DNA of 6,017 bases from Clostridiales bacterium UBA4959 (GCA_002397345.1 DHAH01000153.1:12471-18487), one strand, 5' to 3'; shown: positions 1 through 5,982, counted from the stretch's first letter. Notes: generated by a model from the sequence alone, not told the origin. Program-made: numbers and translations.

Positions 1-791
1 TTTTCTAATAATTCATTTTTCTTATCGGCGCCGAGATCCTTTTCATCGCCTTCTTTATATGTGATATGAACGCCGCTGGGTACATCGATACAATATGGAC
101 AGTTGTTTCCGTGCCGCCACGCAACCTCGATTTCAAATAAACCGCAGGTGTTTACGTCGATGTTCACCCTGTTTTTGTGAATTTGTATCTTTTCGGTCAG
201 CACATAAAGACCGTTGTATTTTCCGTTTATATATACATCGACAAATTTCGCTTCGGGGGAGTACTGCATACCCATATCTACCGCAAGGTTCAGTGTGATA
301 AAGTTCCGCAGCAGCGTTTTGTCGCTGTAGGTGGTGACAAGCACCCATTTCTTCGCGCTGCCCATCCCGAGGAGATCTGTTTTTTCCGCCAGCTTCAAAT
401 TATACGGTTTTTGCTGGAATGACCATGAATAGTTGCCCCTGCCCTTGATTTCAAGGGGCTGATTATAGATACCTTTGTTATCGTCAACCACAAGCGAATA
501 GGTGCCCGGAATATATATGTCATGCGAAATTTTCGAGCGCGCCACACCATTGTCGAGGTTGATGTACAGGGTTGGAAGGTTGGTCGCTTTAGGGTATGCT
601 TCTGCCTCTTCGGGCGTCGGCGCCTTGTAATGGTAATCTTCTTTTACTGCCGTCACCGTCGTTTCCGCCGAATCAACGCTTGCGGCGTCGTCGCTGTCTT
701 TCCCGGCTAAAACCATGCTGACTGCGGCGGCAACCGCTAAAACAACACACACGGCGACTGTTATCAGAACCCAAATACGGTTGTTTTTCAT
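1..791 (-). CDS. CotH kinase family protein, N-terminal part (runs off the left edge)
   Basis: Reading the minus strand from ATG at 791-789 gives 263 codons without a stop before the window edge, so the C-terminus is missing. Residues 1-4 (MKNN) precede a hydrophobic segment at about 6-29 with no lipobox Cys, which fits a signal peptide or membrane anchor. A Ser/Thr/Asp/Glu-rich linker (about 31-65) follows. Then come CotH-family motifs: EIKGRGNYSW (114-123), KPYNLKL (128-134), LGMGSAKKWVLV (141-152), YSDKTLLRN (155-163), VDVYINGKYNGLYVLTEKI (184-202) and GLFEIEV (217-223). CotH proteins are atypical kinases: Bacillus CotH phosphorylates spore coat proteins, while secreted CotH-domain proteins in Clostridia can have other surface roles, so a spore role is not proven. 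The rest of the kinase domain is outside the window. The only Shine-Dalgarno candidate is a weak GGGG at 804-801. Transcription is divergent from the phosphate genes. Family call is firm; substrate unknown. Confidence 0.9.
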   Translation of the reverse strand, partial: MKNNRIWVLITVAVCVVLAVAAAVSMVLAGKDSDDAASVDSAETTVTAVKEDYHYKAPTPEEAEAYPKATNLPTLYINLDNGVARSKISHDIYIPGTYSLVVDDNKGIYNQPLEIKGRGNYSWSFQQKPYNLKLAEKTDLLGMGSAKKWVLVTTYSDKTLLRNFITLNLAVDMGMQYSPEAKFVDVYINGKYNGLYVLTEKIQIHKNRVNIDVNTCGLFEIEVAWRHGNNCPYCIDVPSGVHITYKEGDEKDLGADKKNELLE

Positions 792-824
792 ATAATGAAA
801 CCCCAAAAAAGTTGATATATTAGT

Positions 825-854
825 ATTGTAACACGCCAAATCGACAATTGTCAA
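825..854 (-). promoter_or_regulatory. Sigma-A type promoter for the CotH-family gene
   Basis: On the minus strand, a perfect -35 hexamer TTGACA (854-849) is separated by 18 bp from a -10 hexamer TACAAT (830-825). Transcription would start near 818 and give a leader of about 27 nt before the ATG at 791. The -35 box is one unit of the heptamer repeat that fills 841-875. The near-consensus match and the placement support the call; there is no experimental evidence. Confidence 0.7.
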
Positions 855-875
855 CTGACAATTGTCAACCGTCAA
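841..875 (-). repeat. Five degenerate heptamers, consensus TTGACAA, with nested palindromes
   Basis: Read on the minus strand from 875 down, the sequence divides into TTGACGG, TTGACAA, TTGTCAG, TTGACAA and TTGTCGA with no gaps. Because TTGACAATTGTCAA is self-complementary, the array also contains the perfect palindrome TGACAATTGTCA (856-867) and a second one, GACAATTGTC (843-852), centred 14 bp away. It lies between the divergent CotH and PiT genes. It could be a repressor operator, a short dispersed repeat, or both. A related heptamer run occurs at 3607-3627. Confidence 0.7.
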
Positions 876-918
876 ATGCGTCGAAATGTGTATAAATTGT
901 AAGAATTAAAATTTAGGG

Positions 919-947
919 TGGACAAGCCAAGCAAATTATATTATAAT
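919..947 (+). promoter_or_regulatory. Probable promoter of the PiT-DUF47 unit
   Basis: TGGACA (919-924, five of six to consensus) is followed after exactly 17 bp by a perfect TATAAT (942-947). The predicted transcription start is near 953-955. That falls on the first in-frame TTG of the PiT gene, so the real translation start may be further downstream. A weaker AT-rich element, TATAAA at 891-896, lacks a well-spaced -35. No Pho-box with 11-bp periodicity was seen. Confidence 0.55.
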
Positions 948-952
948 ATATT

Positions 953-2038
953 TTGAATGCATATCCGTATATGGGGGCTTATAGTTTGGAATTTCCATTC
1001 TCATGGTTTATAAGTAACGTTTTCAGCAGCTTGCCGCTGCTTATCACTTGCATACTCACGCTTGCCGTCGTGCTCGTCAACGGCTGGACTGACGCGCCAA
1101 ACGCTATCGCAACCGCCATATCCACACGTGTTATCGAGCCGAGGCGCGCTATAACGCTCGCCGCGGTGTTCAATTTTCTTGGCGTGTTTGTCATGACGAT
1201 GTGGGCGCCGTCGGTGGCGATGACAATCTCGAATATGGTCGATTTCGGCGACGATCCGCACAGAGCGATCATCGCGTTATGCGCGGCGCTGGTCGCCATC
1301 GTCATTTGGGCGACGGCGGCGTGGGCGTTCGGCATACCCACCTCCGAAAGCCACGCGCTGATAGCGGGTCTGTCGGGCGCGGCGATCGCGATGTCGGGCG
1401 GCACGGGCGGCATCAACGGCGCCGAATGGGTGAAGGTGCTGTACGGGCTGGGTATTTCAACCGTAGTCGGTTTCATACTGGGCTGGGTTATCGTCAAGAT
1501 TGTCGGACATTTGTTCCGGCGCGCCGACCGCAGGCATACCCGACCGTTTTTCCGCTCCGCGCAGATTGCGGGCGCGGCGATGATGGCGTTCATGCACGGC
1601 GCGCAGGACGGTCAAAAATTCATCGGCGTATTCCTGCTCGGTATGTCGCTCGCGTCGGGTGTGACGGGCGCGGCAACGTTCGCTATACCGATATGGCTGA
1701 TGGTGCTTTGTTCGGTTGTCATGGCGCTGGGCACCTCCGTCGGCGGATATCGTATCATTAAAGCGACCGGCATGGATATGGTAAAACTTGAGGTTTATCA
1801 GGGCTTCTCAGCCGATCTCGCCGGTGCGATCTGCCTGTTCATGTCGAGCATCGGCGGCATACCGGTCAGCACGACGCACGCTAAAATGGCGGCGATAATG
1901 GGCGTCGGAGCCGCGAAGCGTGTTTCCAGTGTCAACTGGGGCATGGTGGGCGAAATGGTGCTGACGTGGATACTTACTTTCCCCGGCTGCGGGATAATCG
2001 GCTTTGCCATAGCGAAGCTGTTTTTGATGATATTTTAA
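953..2038 (+). CDS. pit: PiT-family inorganic phosphate transporter
   Basis: The product has up to 361 residues and moves inorganic phosphate across the cytoplasmic membrane, in this family with a coupled cation. The two-fold PiT signature is clear: NGWTDAPNAIAT (43-54, with D47 and N50) in the first half and HGAQDGQKFIG (215-225) in the second. The paired loops GIPTSESHAL (127-136) and GIPVSTTHA (302-310) are also present. About ten hydrophobic segments are visible, roughly 26-43, 66-86, 104-126, 131-149, 161-184, 204-238 (interrupted), 243-261, 285-300, 303-321 and 333-358. A basic loop (188-200) separates the halves. The longest frame starts with TTG at 953, but this has no ribosome site and coincides with the predicted transcription start. 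ATG at 971 or TTG at 986, the latter with GGGGG in front, are credible alternatives and keep every transmembrane segment. The DUF47 gene follows after 18 bp, the usual arrangement for this pair. Confidence 0.95.
   Translation: MNAYPYMGAYSLEFPFSWFISNVFSSLPLLITCILTLAVVLVNGWTDAPNAIATAISTRVIEPRRAITLAAVFNFLGVFVMTMWAPSVAMTISNMVDFGDDPHRAIIALCAALVAIVIWATAAWAFGIPTSESHALIAGLSGAAIAMSGGTGGINGAEWVKVLYGLGISTVVGFILGWVIVKIVGHLFRRADRRHTRPFFRSAQIAGAAMMAFMHGAQDGQKFIGVFLLGMSLASGVTGAATFAIPIWLMVLCSVVMALGTSVGGYRIIKATGMDMVKLEVYQGFSADLAGAICLFMSSIGGIPVSTTHAKMAAIMGVGAAKRVSSVNWGMVGEMVLTWILTFPGCGIIGFAIAKLFLMIF
973..977 (+). promoter_or_regulatory. Possible Shine-Dalgarno deciding a later PiT start
   Basis: GGGGG at 973-977 lies 8 nt before an in-frame TTG at 986-988. 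Neither TTG 953 nor ATG 971 has a purine-rich site at a suitable distance. Combined with the predicted transcription start near 954, this would give a leader of about 32 nt and a protein 11 residues shorter, beginning just before EFPFSWF. The evidence is positional only. Confidence 0.35.
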
Positions 2039-2056
2039 AATTAGGGGATAATAGAA

Positions 2057-2674
2057 ATGGCGGCAAAAAATAATTATTTTGAGATGATAGACAGTCTGGT
2101 CGGTTATTCGCTTGAAGCGGCGCGGTCACTGTACAAAATGTTGTCCGAATTCGACGCGCCGAAACTGGATGAATCCGCCAGACGCTTACATGATATAGAG
2201 CATACAGCCGACCAAAAAAAGCATGATGTCATGGAAAAGCTGCTGCGCGAATTTATAACGCCTATCGACAGCGGCGATCTGTTCCAGCTTACGCAGGAGA
2301 TCGATGATGTGACCGACGCTATTGAAGATGTGCTGAACATCATTCACATGTACAATGTCACAAAGCTCCGCCCGGAAGTGGTGCCATTTGCTGGGATTGT
2401 GGTGCAATGTGTGGAGATGCTGAAAAAAGTGACCGAAGAATTCGGCAACTTCCGCAAATCCTCCACATTGAAAACGTATATAATCGAGCTGAACCGGCTG
2501 GAGGAAGTCGGCGACAAGCACTACACCGAAGCGATGCACCGCCTGTTCCGCGACACGACCAACGGTGCGGAACTGCTTATTTGGAAAGATATATTCGAAG
2601 CGCTCGAGGAATGCTGCGACGAGTGCGAGCATGTCGCGGACGTGGTCGAAAGCGTCATAATGCAAAACACATAA
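2057..2674 (+). CDS. DUF47 / PhoU-like partner of the PiT transporter
   Basis: This is a 205-residue, highly charged helical protein with no membrane segment, matching the usual length of the DUF47 (PhoU_div) family. Family features visible in order are FFEM near the N-terminus, IEHTAD (47-52), FITPID (66-71), the acidic EIDDVTDAIEDV (81-92), LNRLEEVGDKHY (145-156), and a final helix with EHVADVVESVIM (191-202). The spaced Glu/Asp residues resemble the metal-binding motifs of PhoU three-helix bundles. Members are almost always encoded beside PiT permeases and are thought to regulate or assist phosphate uptake; no enzymatic activity is established. AGGGG at 2043-2047 is a good ribosome site, 9 nt before the ATG. 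The 18-bp gap from the PiT stop indicates co-transcription. Three extra cysteines near the C-terminus (186, 187, 190) are a small local oddity. Confidence 0.95.
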   Translation: MAAKNNYFEMIDSLVGYSLEAARSLYKMLSEFDAPKLDESARRLHDIEHTADQKKHDVMEKLLREFITPIDSGDLFQLTQEIDDVTDAIEDVLNIIHMYNVTKLRPEVVPFAGIVVQCVEMLKKVTEEFGNFRKSSTLKTYIIELNRLEEVGDKHYTEAMHRLFRDTTNGAELLIWKDIFEALEECCDECEHVADVVESVIMQNT

Positions 2675-2695
2675 TGTATTCTTCGGGTAACCATT

Positions 2696-2769
2696 CGCCC
2701 GTTCAGTTTAAGCCGCAAGTTGTAATGACATTGCCTTTTTATAAGATAACGGGCGTACAATGTACGCCC
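2696..2769 (+). other. Competing inverted repeats before the DUF5685 gene
   Basis: GGGCGTACA (2751-2759) and TGTACGCCC (2761-2769) form a perfect 9-bp inverted repeat around a single base, able to fold as a 7- or 8-bp hairpin. The left arm overlaps AACGGGCG (2748-2755), which is perfectly complementary to CGCCCGTT (2696-2703), so the two pairings exclude each other. The hairpin has no U-run after it, so it is not a classical terminator. It ends 12 nt before the next ATG. It may be an RNA switch, a protein site or part of a dispersed repeat; the inverted repeats are certain, the role is not. Confidence 0.5.
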
Positions 2770-2781
2770 ATGCGATCGTAA

Positions 2782-3624
2782 ATGTTTGGTTATATTAAAC
2801 CTTTTGTCCCCCAACTGCGCGTTGCCGAACACGAGTGCTGGCGCGGCGCATATTGCGGACTGTGCAAGTGCATGGGACGCCATATCTGCGCGGATTCGGC
2901 GCTGGTGCTGTCATACGACGCAGCCTTTTTGACGCTGGTGCGGCTCGCCGCGACAGGCGAGGAACCGCAGTTTAAAACGCGGCGCTGTATAGTGCATCCG
3001 CTGTCAAAACGGATCGTAATGGAGCCGTGCGAGGCGCTGCGCTATTCGTCGTCGGTGTGCGCGCTGCTTGCGTATCACAAGCTTGCGGACGATGTCGCCG
3101 ATGAAGGCAGGCTCGGTAAACGGTTATTAATTCCGGCGGCGCGCCGATTACGCCGTAAAGCGAAGCTGCGGGAGCTCGACGATGAGATAACCGGGCGGCT
3201 GGATGAACTATATAATGCGGAGCACCGCATCGCGGAGCGCCGTATCACGGATGGCTCGAGTTGCCCGTCGATCGACGAGCTCGCCGAATTGTCGGGCAGC
3301 GTAACGGCGTCGATATTCTCGTATAAACTGGATGGCGGCAAAAAACGCGTTGCCGCCGAGCTGGGTCGGCGGATCGGGCGCTGGGTATACATCACCGACG
3401 CCGCTGACGACCGCGAAAAGGACGCAAAAACCGGAGCGTTTAACCCTTTTTCACATATATTCGACGCCGAATCCACAGCGGCGTCGCTGACTTTGGAGCG
3501 CAGAGCGGCGGAATCCGCCTTGGATCTGCTCGGCTGTGCCGATCCCGGCATAGAAGCGATACTGCGCAATATTATCACGCTGGGCATGGCGGCGGCTGAG
3601 AAAAAATTGACTGTTGGCAATTGA
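2782..3624 (+). CDS. DUF5685 family protein
   Basis: This 280-residue soluble protein has the characteristic start MFGYIKPFVPQLRV and the YCGLCKCMG motif (24-32), with C25, C28 and C30, which I recognise as DUF5685. No function is established for the family. Further conserved-looking stretches are LSYDAAFL (43-50), YHKLADDVADE (98-108) and ITDAADDREKDAKTGAFNPF (204-223). The last two resemble the two Asp-rich, diphosphate-binding motifs of squalene/phytoene synthases, at about the right separation, so an isoprenoid-synthase-like helical fold is a reasonable inference. An Arg/Lys-rich helix (120-130) and the long charged region after it fit an all-alpha protein. ATG at 2782 directly follows a TAA (2779-2781) and has no recognisable Shine-Dalgarno, but the MFGY start matches the family. 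The last codons (LTVGN) lie within a TTGACAA-type heptamer repeat that also supplies the stop. The J-domain gene follows after 69 bp. Confidence 0.85.
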   Translation: MFGYIKPFVPQLRVAEHECWRGAYCGLCKCMGRHICADSALVLSYDAAFLTLVRLAATGEEPQFKTRRCIVHPLSKRIVMEPCEALRYSSSVCALLAYHKLADDVADEGRLGKRLLIPAARRLRRKAKLRELDDEITGRLDELYNAEHRIAERRITDGSSCPSIDELAELSGSVTASIFSYKLDGGKKRVAAELGRRIGRWVYITDAADDREKDAKTGAFNPFSHIFDAESTAASLTLERRAAESALDLLGCADPGIEAILRNIITLGMAAAEKKLTVGN

Positions 3625-3627
3625 CAA
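3607..3627 (+). repeat. Three TTGACAA-type heptamers across the DUF5685 stop codon
   Basis: Contiguous heptamers TTGACTG, TTGGCAA and TTGACAA cover the last codons and the TGA stop (3622-3624) of the DUF5685 gene. They are the same unit as the array at 841-875. The end of this protein therefore appears to have been shaped by the repeat. Confidence 0.6.
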
Positions 3628-3628
3628 T

Positions 3629-3653
3629 GGGGCGCAACGCCGCTGCGTACCCC
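3629..3653 (+). other. GC-rich hairpin between DUF5685 and J-domain genes
   Basis: GGG (3629-3631) pairs with CCC near 3650-3652, and GCGCA (3632-3636) pairs with TGCGT (3644-3648) including one G-U, with a bulged A at 3649 and a 7-nt loop. No T-run follows directly; an AT-rich stretch begins about 10 nt later. It is a weak or non-canonical terminator at best, and may instead be the body of a short dispersed repeat that begins with the adjacent heptamers. Confidence 0.4.
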
Positions 3654-3693
3654 GCGTCCACAAATTTTATAATATCTGTTTAGTGATTACTAT

Positions 3694-4329
3694 ATGATAG
3701 ATCCGTACAAAATATTGGGAGTTCCGCGCGACGCCAGCGATGATGAAGTTAAAAAGGCGTATTACGAGCTGGCTCGTAAATATCACCCCGACAACTACAC
3801 CGGAAATCCGCTCTCCGACCTTGTCGAAGAGAAGATGAAAGAGATAAACGAGGCCTACGACCAGATCCGCCGCCAGCGCGCGACGGGCGGTACGGCTGAC
3901 GCAAATAACAGCGGCGGCTATAGGGGCAGTTATAGCGGCGGGTATGGCGGCGGAGCGGCTTCGCCCGAATACATGGCGATCCGCGTGATGATAAACGACG
4001 GCGATTTTCTCGGCGCGGAAGCGCGGCTCGACGATATACCGGAGGACGAACGCGGCGCGGAATGGAATTTCCTGCGCGGCTGTGTGCTGACCCAAAAAGG
4101 CTGGTATTTCGACGCGCAGCAGGCATTCCAAACCGCTTGTTATATGGACCCCGACAACACCGAATACCGCAGCGCGCTTAACAATATCAGAAACAGCGCG
4201 TCATCCTATAATCGGGGTTATAAAACCGACACCTTCGGCGGCCGCTCCGCATGCGACATCTGCTCGACGCTGCTCTGCGCGGATTGTTTGTGCGAATGCT
4301 GCGGGTCGGACTTGATAAGCTGCTGTTGA
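3694..4329 (+). CDS. J-domain (DnaJ-like) protein with TPR-like segment and Cys-rich tail
   Basis: The 211-residue product starts with a J domain (about 2-62): [20 protein letters not shown], then HPD at 31-33, the tripeptide that stimulates DnaK ATPase, then INEAYDQI. A Gly/Ser/Tyr-rich linker (about 64-89) leads to a helical segment (91-166) that looks like one or two TPR-like repeats ([21 protein letters not shown], followed by [12 protein letters not shown]). The C-terminus (187-211) holds nine cysteines in 25 residues, including CDIC, CADC, CECC and a terminal CC. It lacks the zinc-finger and substrate-binding domains of true DnaJ, so it is a specialised co-chaperone, client unknown. Its position after the DUF5685 gene suggests a shared role. 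The ribosome site is weak (TAGTGAT, 3681-3687). TATAAT at 3668-3673 could be a -10 box, but no good -35 accompanies it. Confidence 0.9.
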   Translation: MIDPYKILGVPRDASDDEVKKAYYELARKYHPDNYTGNPLSDLVEEKMKEINEAYDQIRRQRATGGTADANNSGGYRGSYSGGYGGGAASPEYMAIRVMINDGDFLGAEARLDDIPEDERGAEWNFLRGCVLTQKGWYFDAQQAFQTACYMDPDNTEYRSALNNIRNSASSYNRGYKTDTFGGRSACDICSTLLCADCLCECCGSDLISCC

Positions 4330-4372
4330 AAATATATCGCTATAACAACCCAATAATCGGAAAGGTATCCCT

Positions 4373-4909
4373 ATGCATACTAAAACACATTCTATACAAG
4401 TAAAAAAAACGGCGATCGCGGCGCTGATGTCAGCGCTGGGCGTGGTTATAATGTACATCGGGGCGGTAGTCTCGGTGCTCGACCTGACCGCGCTCGCTGT
4501 TTCGTCGCTGCTCATTTATGTCGTCGTCATTGAACTGGGCGGGCCATACCCGTGGCTCACATGGCTGGTTACGGGACTGCTCGGAGTGCTGATACTGCCC
4601 TGCAAGGAATGCGCTACAATGTATATCCTGCTCGGCGGCGCGTATCCCATTTTCAAATCGATGTTCGAGCGCCTGCACCCTGTCGTGAGCTGGATACTTA
4701 AGTTCAGTTTCTTCAATACGTCGCTGCTGCTCATAATTACGGTAATAACATATATACTGCATATACCCGACAGCAAGTTTCAGTTCGGTTGGCTTGTATT
4801 TGCCGTGAGTAACGCCGTATTTTTGCTGTACGACATCGCGGCGACAAAATTGGTGACGTTGTACATCGTCAAATTGCGTAAAATGCTTCATTTGAGCGAT
4901 ATTTTTTAA
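4373..4909 (+). CDS. Small polytopic membrane protein, function unknown
   Basis: This 178-residue protein has five or six hydrophobic segments, roughly 12-33, 38-55, 60-77, 82-95, 103-127 and 139-164, with a basic N-terminus and a short basic tail. Distinctive stretches are LDLTALAVSSLL (36-47), IELGGPYPWL (53-62), GGAYPIFKSMFERL (88-101) and LLYDIAATKL (151-160). The size and topology recall substrate-binding (S) components of ECF transporters, but I cannot assign a substrate, and an unrelated membrane family is equally possible. GGAAAGG at 4359-4365 is a strong ribosome site 7 nt before the ATG, which fixes the start. The gene lies 43 bp after the J-domain gene and probably shares its transcript. 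The final ten codons and the stop are copied in tandem just downstream (see the repeat at 4877-4942). Confidence 0.75.
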   Translation: MHTKTHSIQVKKTAIAALMSALGVVIMYIGAVVSVLDLTALAVSSLLIYVVVIELGGPYPWLTWLVTGLLGVLILPCKECATMYILLGGAYPIFKSMFERLHPVVSWILKFSFFNTSLLLIITVITYILHIPDSKFQFGWLVFAVSNAVFLLYDIAATKLVTLYIVKLRKMLHLSDIF

Positions 4910-4942
4910 CGTAAAATACTGCATATGAGCGATATTTTTGAA
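4877..4942 (+). repeat. 33-bp in-frame tandem duplication over the stop codon
   Basis: Positions 4877-4909 and 4910-4942 are adjacent 33-base copies that match at 29 of 33 positions. The first encodes RKMLHLSDIF followed by TAA. The second, in the same frame, would encode RKILHMSDIFE and continue as FS before TAA at 4949-4951. The four differences are ATG/ATA, CTT/CTG, TTG/ATG and TAA/GAA. Confidence 0.9.
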
Positions 4943-4977
4943 TTTTCATAACATATACAGAGAGGAATCCGTTTATA

Positions 4978-5883
4978 ATGGCAAAAAGCATGACCGCATA
5001 CGGTCGGGCGACAGGCTCGGGCGACGGCAAAGAGTTTGGGGTCGAAATTAAATCGGTTAACAGCCGCTATTTCGACTGCACGGTGAAGGCGCCGCGCACC
5101 CATGGCTTCCTCGAGGAGCGCGTGAAGGCACGGCTTCAGGCGTCGGGCGTGACGCGCGGTAAGCTCGATGTATATATCGGCATCGAGGTAGTCGAAACGC
5201 TCGGCGTTGAAACAAAACTCGATTCCGCATACGCTGCAAGCTATATAAAAGCATTAAAAAAGCTGCGTGACGACTTTGGGCTTGCCGACGACATCACAGT
5301 TATGTCGGTGGCTCAAAACCGCGAGATTTTCACCGTGCGCAAACCGGACGAAGACATGGAACGCGACTGGACGGAATTGCTCCCGGTACTCGACACGGCG
5401 ATCTTGGCATATAACGCCGCGCGCGAAGCGGAGGGGGAGAACCTGCGCCGCGATATGGAAACAAAACTGCGCCGCATTGCCGCAGCGGCGGAGCGCATAG
5501 GCGTAAAATCATCAGAAAATGCGGCGGCGTACCGCGTCCGGTTAGAGGACAGACTGCGCCGCACGCTCGATGATCTCGGTGTAAAGGCGGACGACGCGCG
5601 GATATTAACCGAGTGCGCCATATTCGCCGACAAGATTGCGGTCGACGAGGAATTGGTACGCTTGAGCAGCCATTTCACCGCGTTCAGCGATGCTATGTCG
5701 GACAGTGGCGCAAACGGCTCCGGCGGAGCTGTAGGCAGGCGGCTGGACTTCCTGTTACAGGAGATAAACCGCGAAGTCAACACTATCGGTTCCAAATCAT
5801 GCGACGCCGAAATCGCGCAGCTTGTCGTAGACTGCAAATGCGAGCTGGAAAAAATCCGCGAGCAGGTACAAAACATAGAATAG
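4978..5883 (+). CDS. yicC: YicC/YloC-family endoribonuclease
   Basis: The 301-residue protein matches the family in length and in both domains. The N-terminal YicC_N region begins MAKSMTAYGR and includes SVNSRYFD (26-33) and a helical part up to about 150 with AREAEGENL (148-156). The C-terminal DUF1732 region includes ILTECAIFADKIAVDEELVRL (209-229), SHFTAF (231-236), GRRLDFLLQEINREVNTIGS (253-272) and a conserved end KCELEKIREQVQNIE (287-301). Members have been described as endoribonucleases: E. coli YicC acts in small-RNA turnover and B. subtilis YloC is the homologue. The short Ser/Gly stretch SDSGANGSGG (241-250) before GRRLDF looks like a small loop insertion. AGAGGA at 4961-4966, 11 nt before the ATG, is the ribosome site. 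In many Bacillota this gene precedes remA and gmk, which would be the expected neighbours beyond the right edge. Confidence 0.93.
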   Translation: MAKSMTAYGRATGSGDGKEFGVEIKSVNSRYFDCTVKAPRTHGFLEERVKARLQASGVTRGKLDVYIGIEVVETLGVETKLDSAYAASYIKALKKLRDDFGLADDITVMSVAQNREIFTVRKPDEDMERDWTELLPVLDTAILAYNAAREAEGENLRRDMETKLRRIAAAAERIGVKSSENAAAYRVRLEDRLRRTLDDLGVKADDARILTECAIFADKIAVDEELVRLSSHFTAFSDAMSDSGANGSGGAVGRRLDFLLQEINREVNTIGSKSCDAEIAQLVVDCKCELEKIREQVQNIE

Positions 5884-5889
5884 ATTACA

Positions 5890-5982
5890 TGTGCGGGTAA
5901 TACATGCCAGCCACGCATACCGCGGAAGTGCGGCGTTCCGTGAAACCGCGCTTGTTACCCGATAAAAATCTGTGCCCGCGCA
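5890..5982 (+). other. Structured intergenic element after yicC with alternative stems
   Basis: CGGGTAATA (5894-5902) can pair with TGTTACCCG (5953-5961) over 9 bp with one G-U. It encloses a second stem of CGCGGAA (5921-5927) with TTCCGTG (5936-5942) and an 8-nt loop. The same left strand, as TGTGCGGGTA (5890-5899), can instead pair with TGCCCGCGCA (5973-5982) over 10 bp with two G-U pairs. No poly-T follows either fold, so a simple terminator is not supported. It may be a structured leader for the next gene or a dispersed repeat. I recognise no known riboswitch class. Confidence 0.4.

Noticed and set aside
841..880. Pho-box for phosphate control of the PiT unit
   Set aside because: The TTGACA-like units repeat every 7 bp rather than every 11 bp as in PhoP boxes, and they are better aligned with the CotH-family promoter.
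979..1593. A 204-residue minus-strand open frame opposite the PiT gene
   Set aside because: It lies wholly inside the strongly supported PiT gene, and its protein has no recognisable domain. High GC at third codon positions commonly produces such antisense frames.
2710..2742. Possible rho-independent terminator after the DUF47 gene (GCAA/TTGC stem then TTTTT)
   Set aside because: The stem is only about 4 bp with a long loop, too weak for a convincing terminator despite the T-run at 2736-2740.
5313..5918. A 201-residue minus-strand open frame opposite yicC
   Set aside because: It mirrors the yicC coding frame, is Ser/Arg-rich, and has no family motif. The plus-strand gene matches YicC over its whole length.
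5890..5982. tRNA or known riboswitch in the gap after yicC
   Set aside because: There is no cloverleaf, no T-loop GTTCRA motif, and no conserved core of a riboswitch class that I recognise. Only generic alternative stems are visible.
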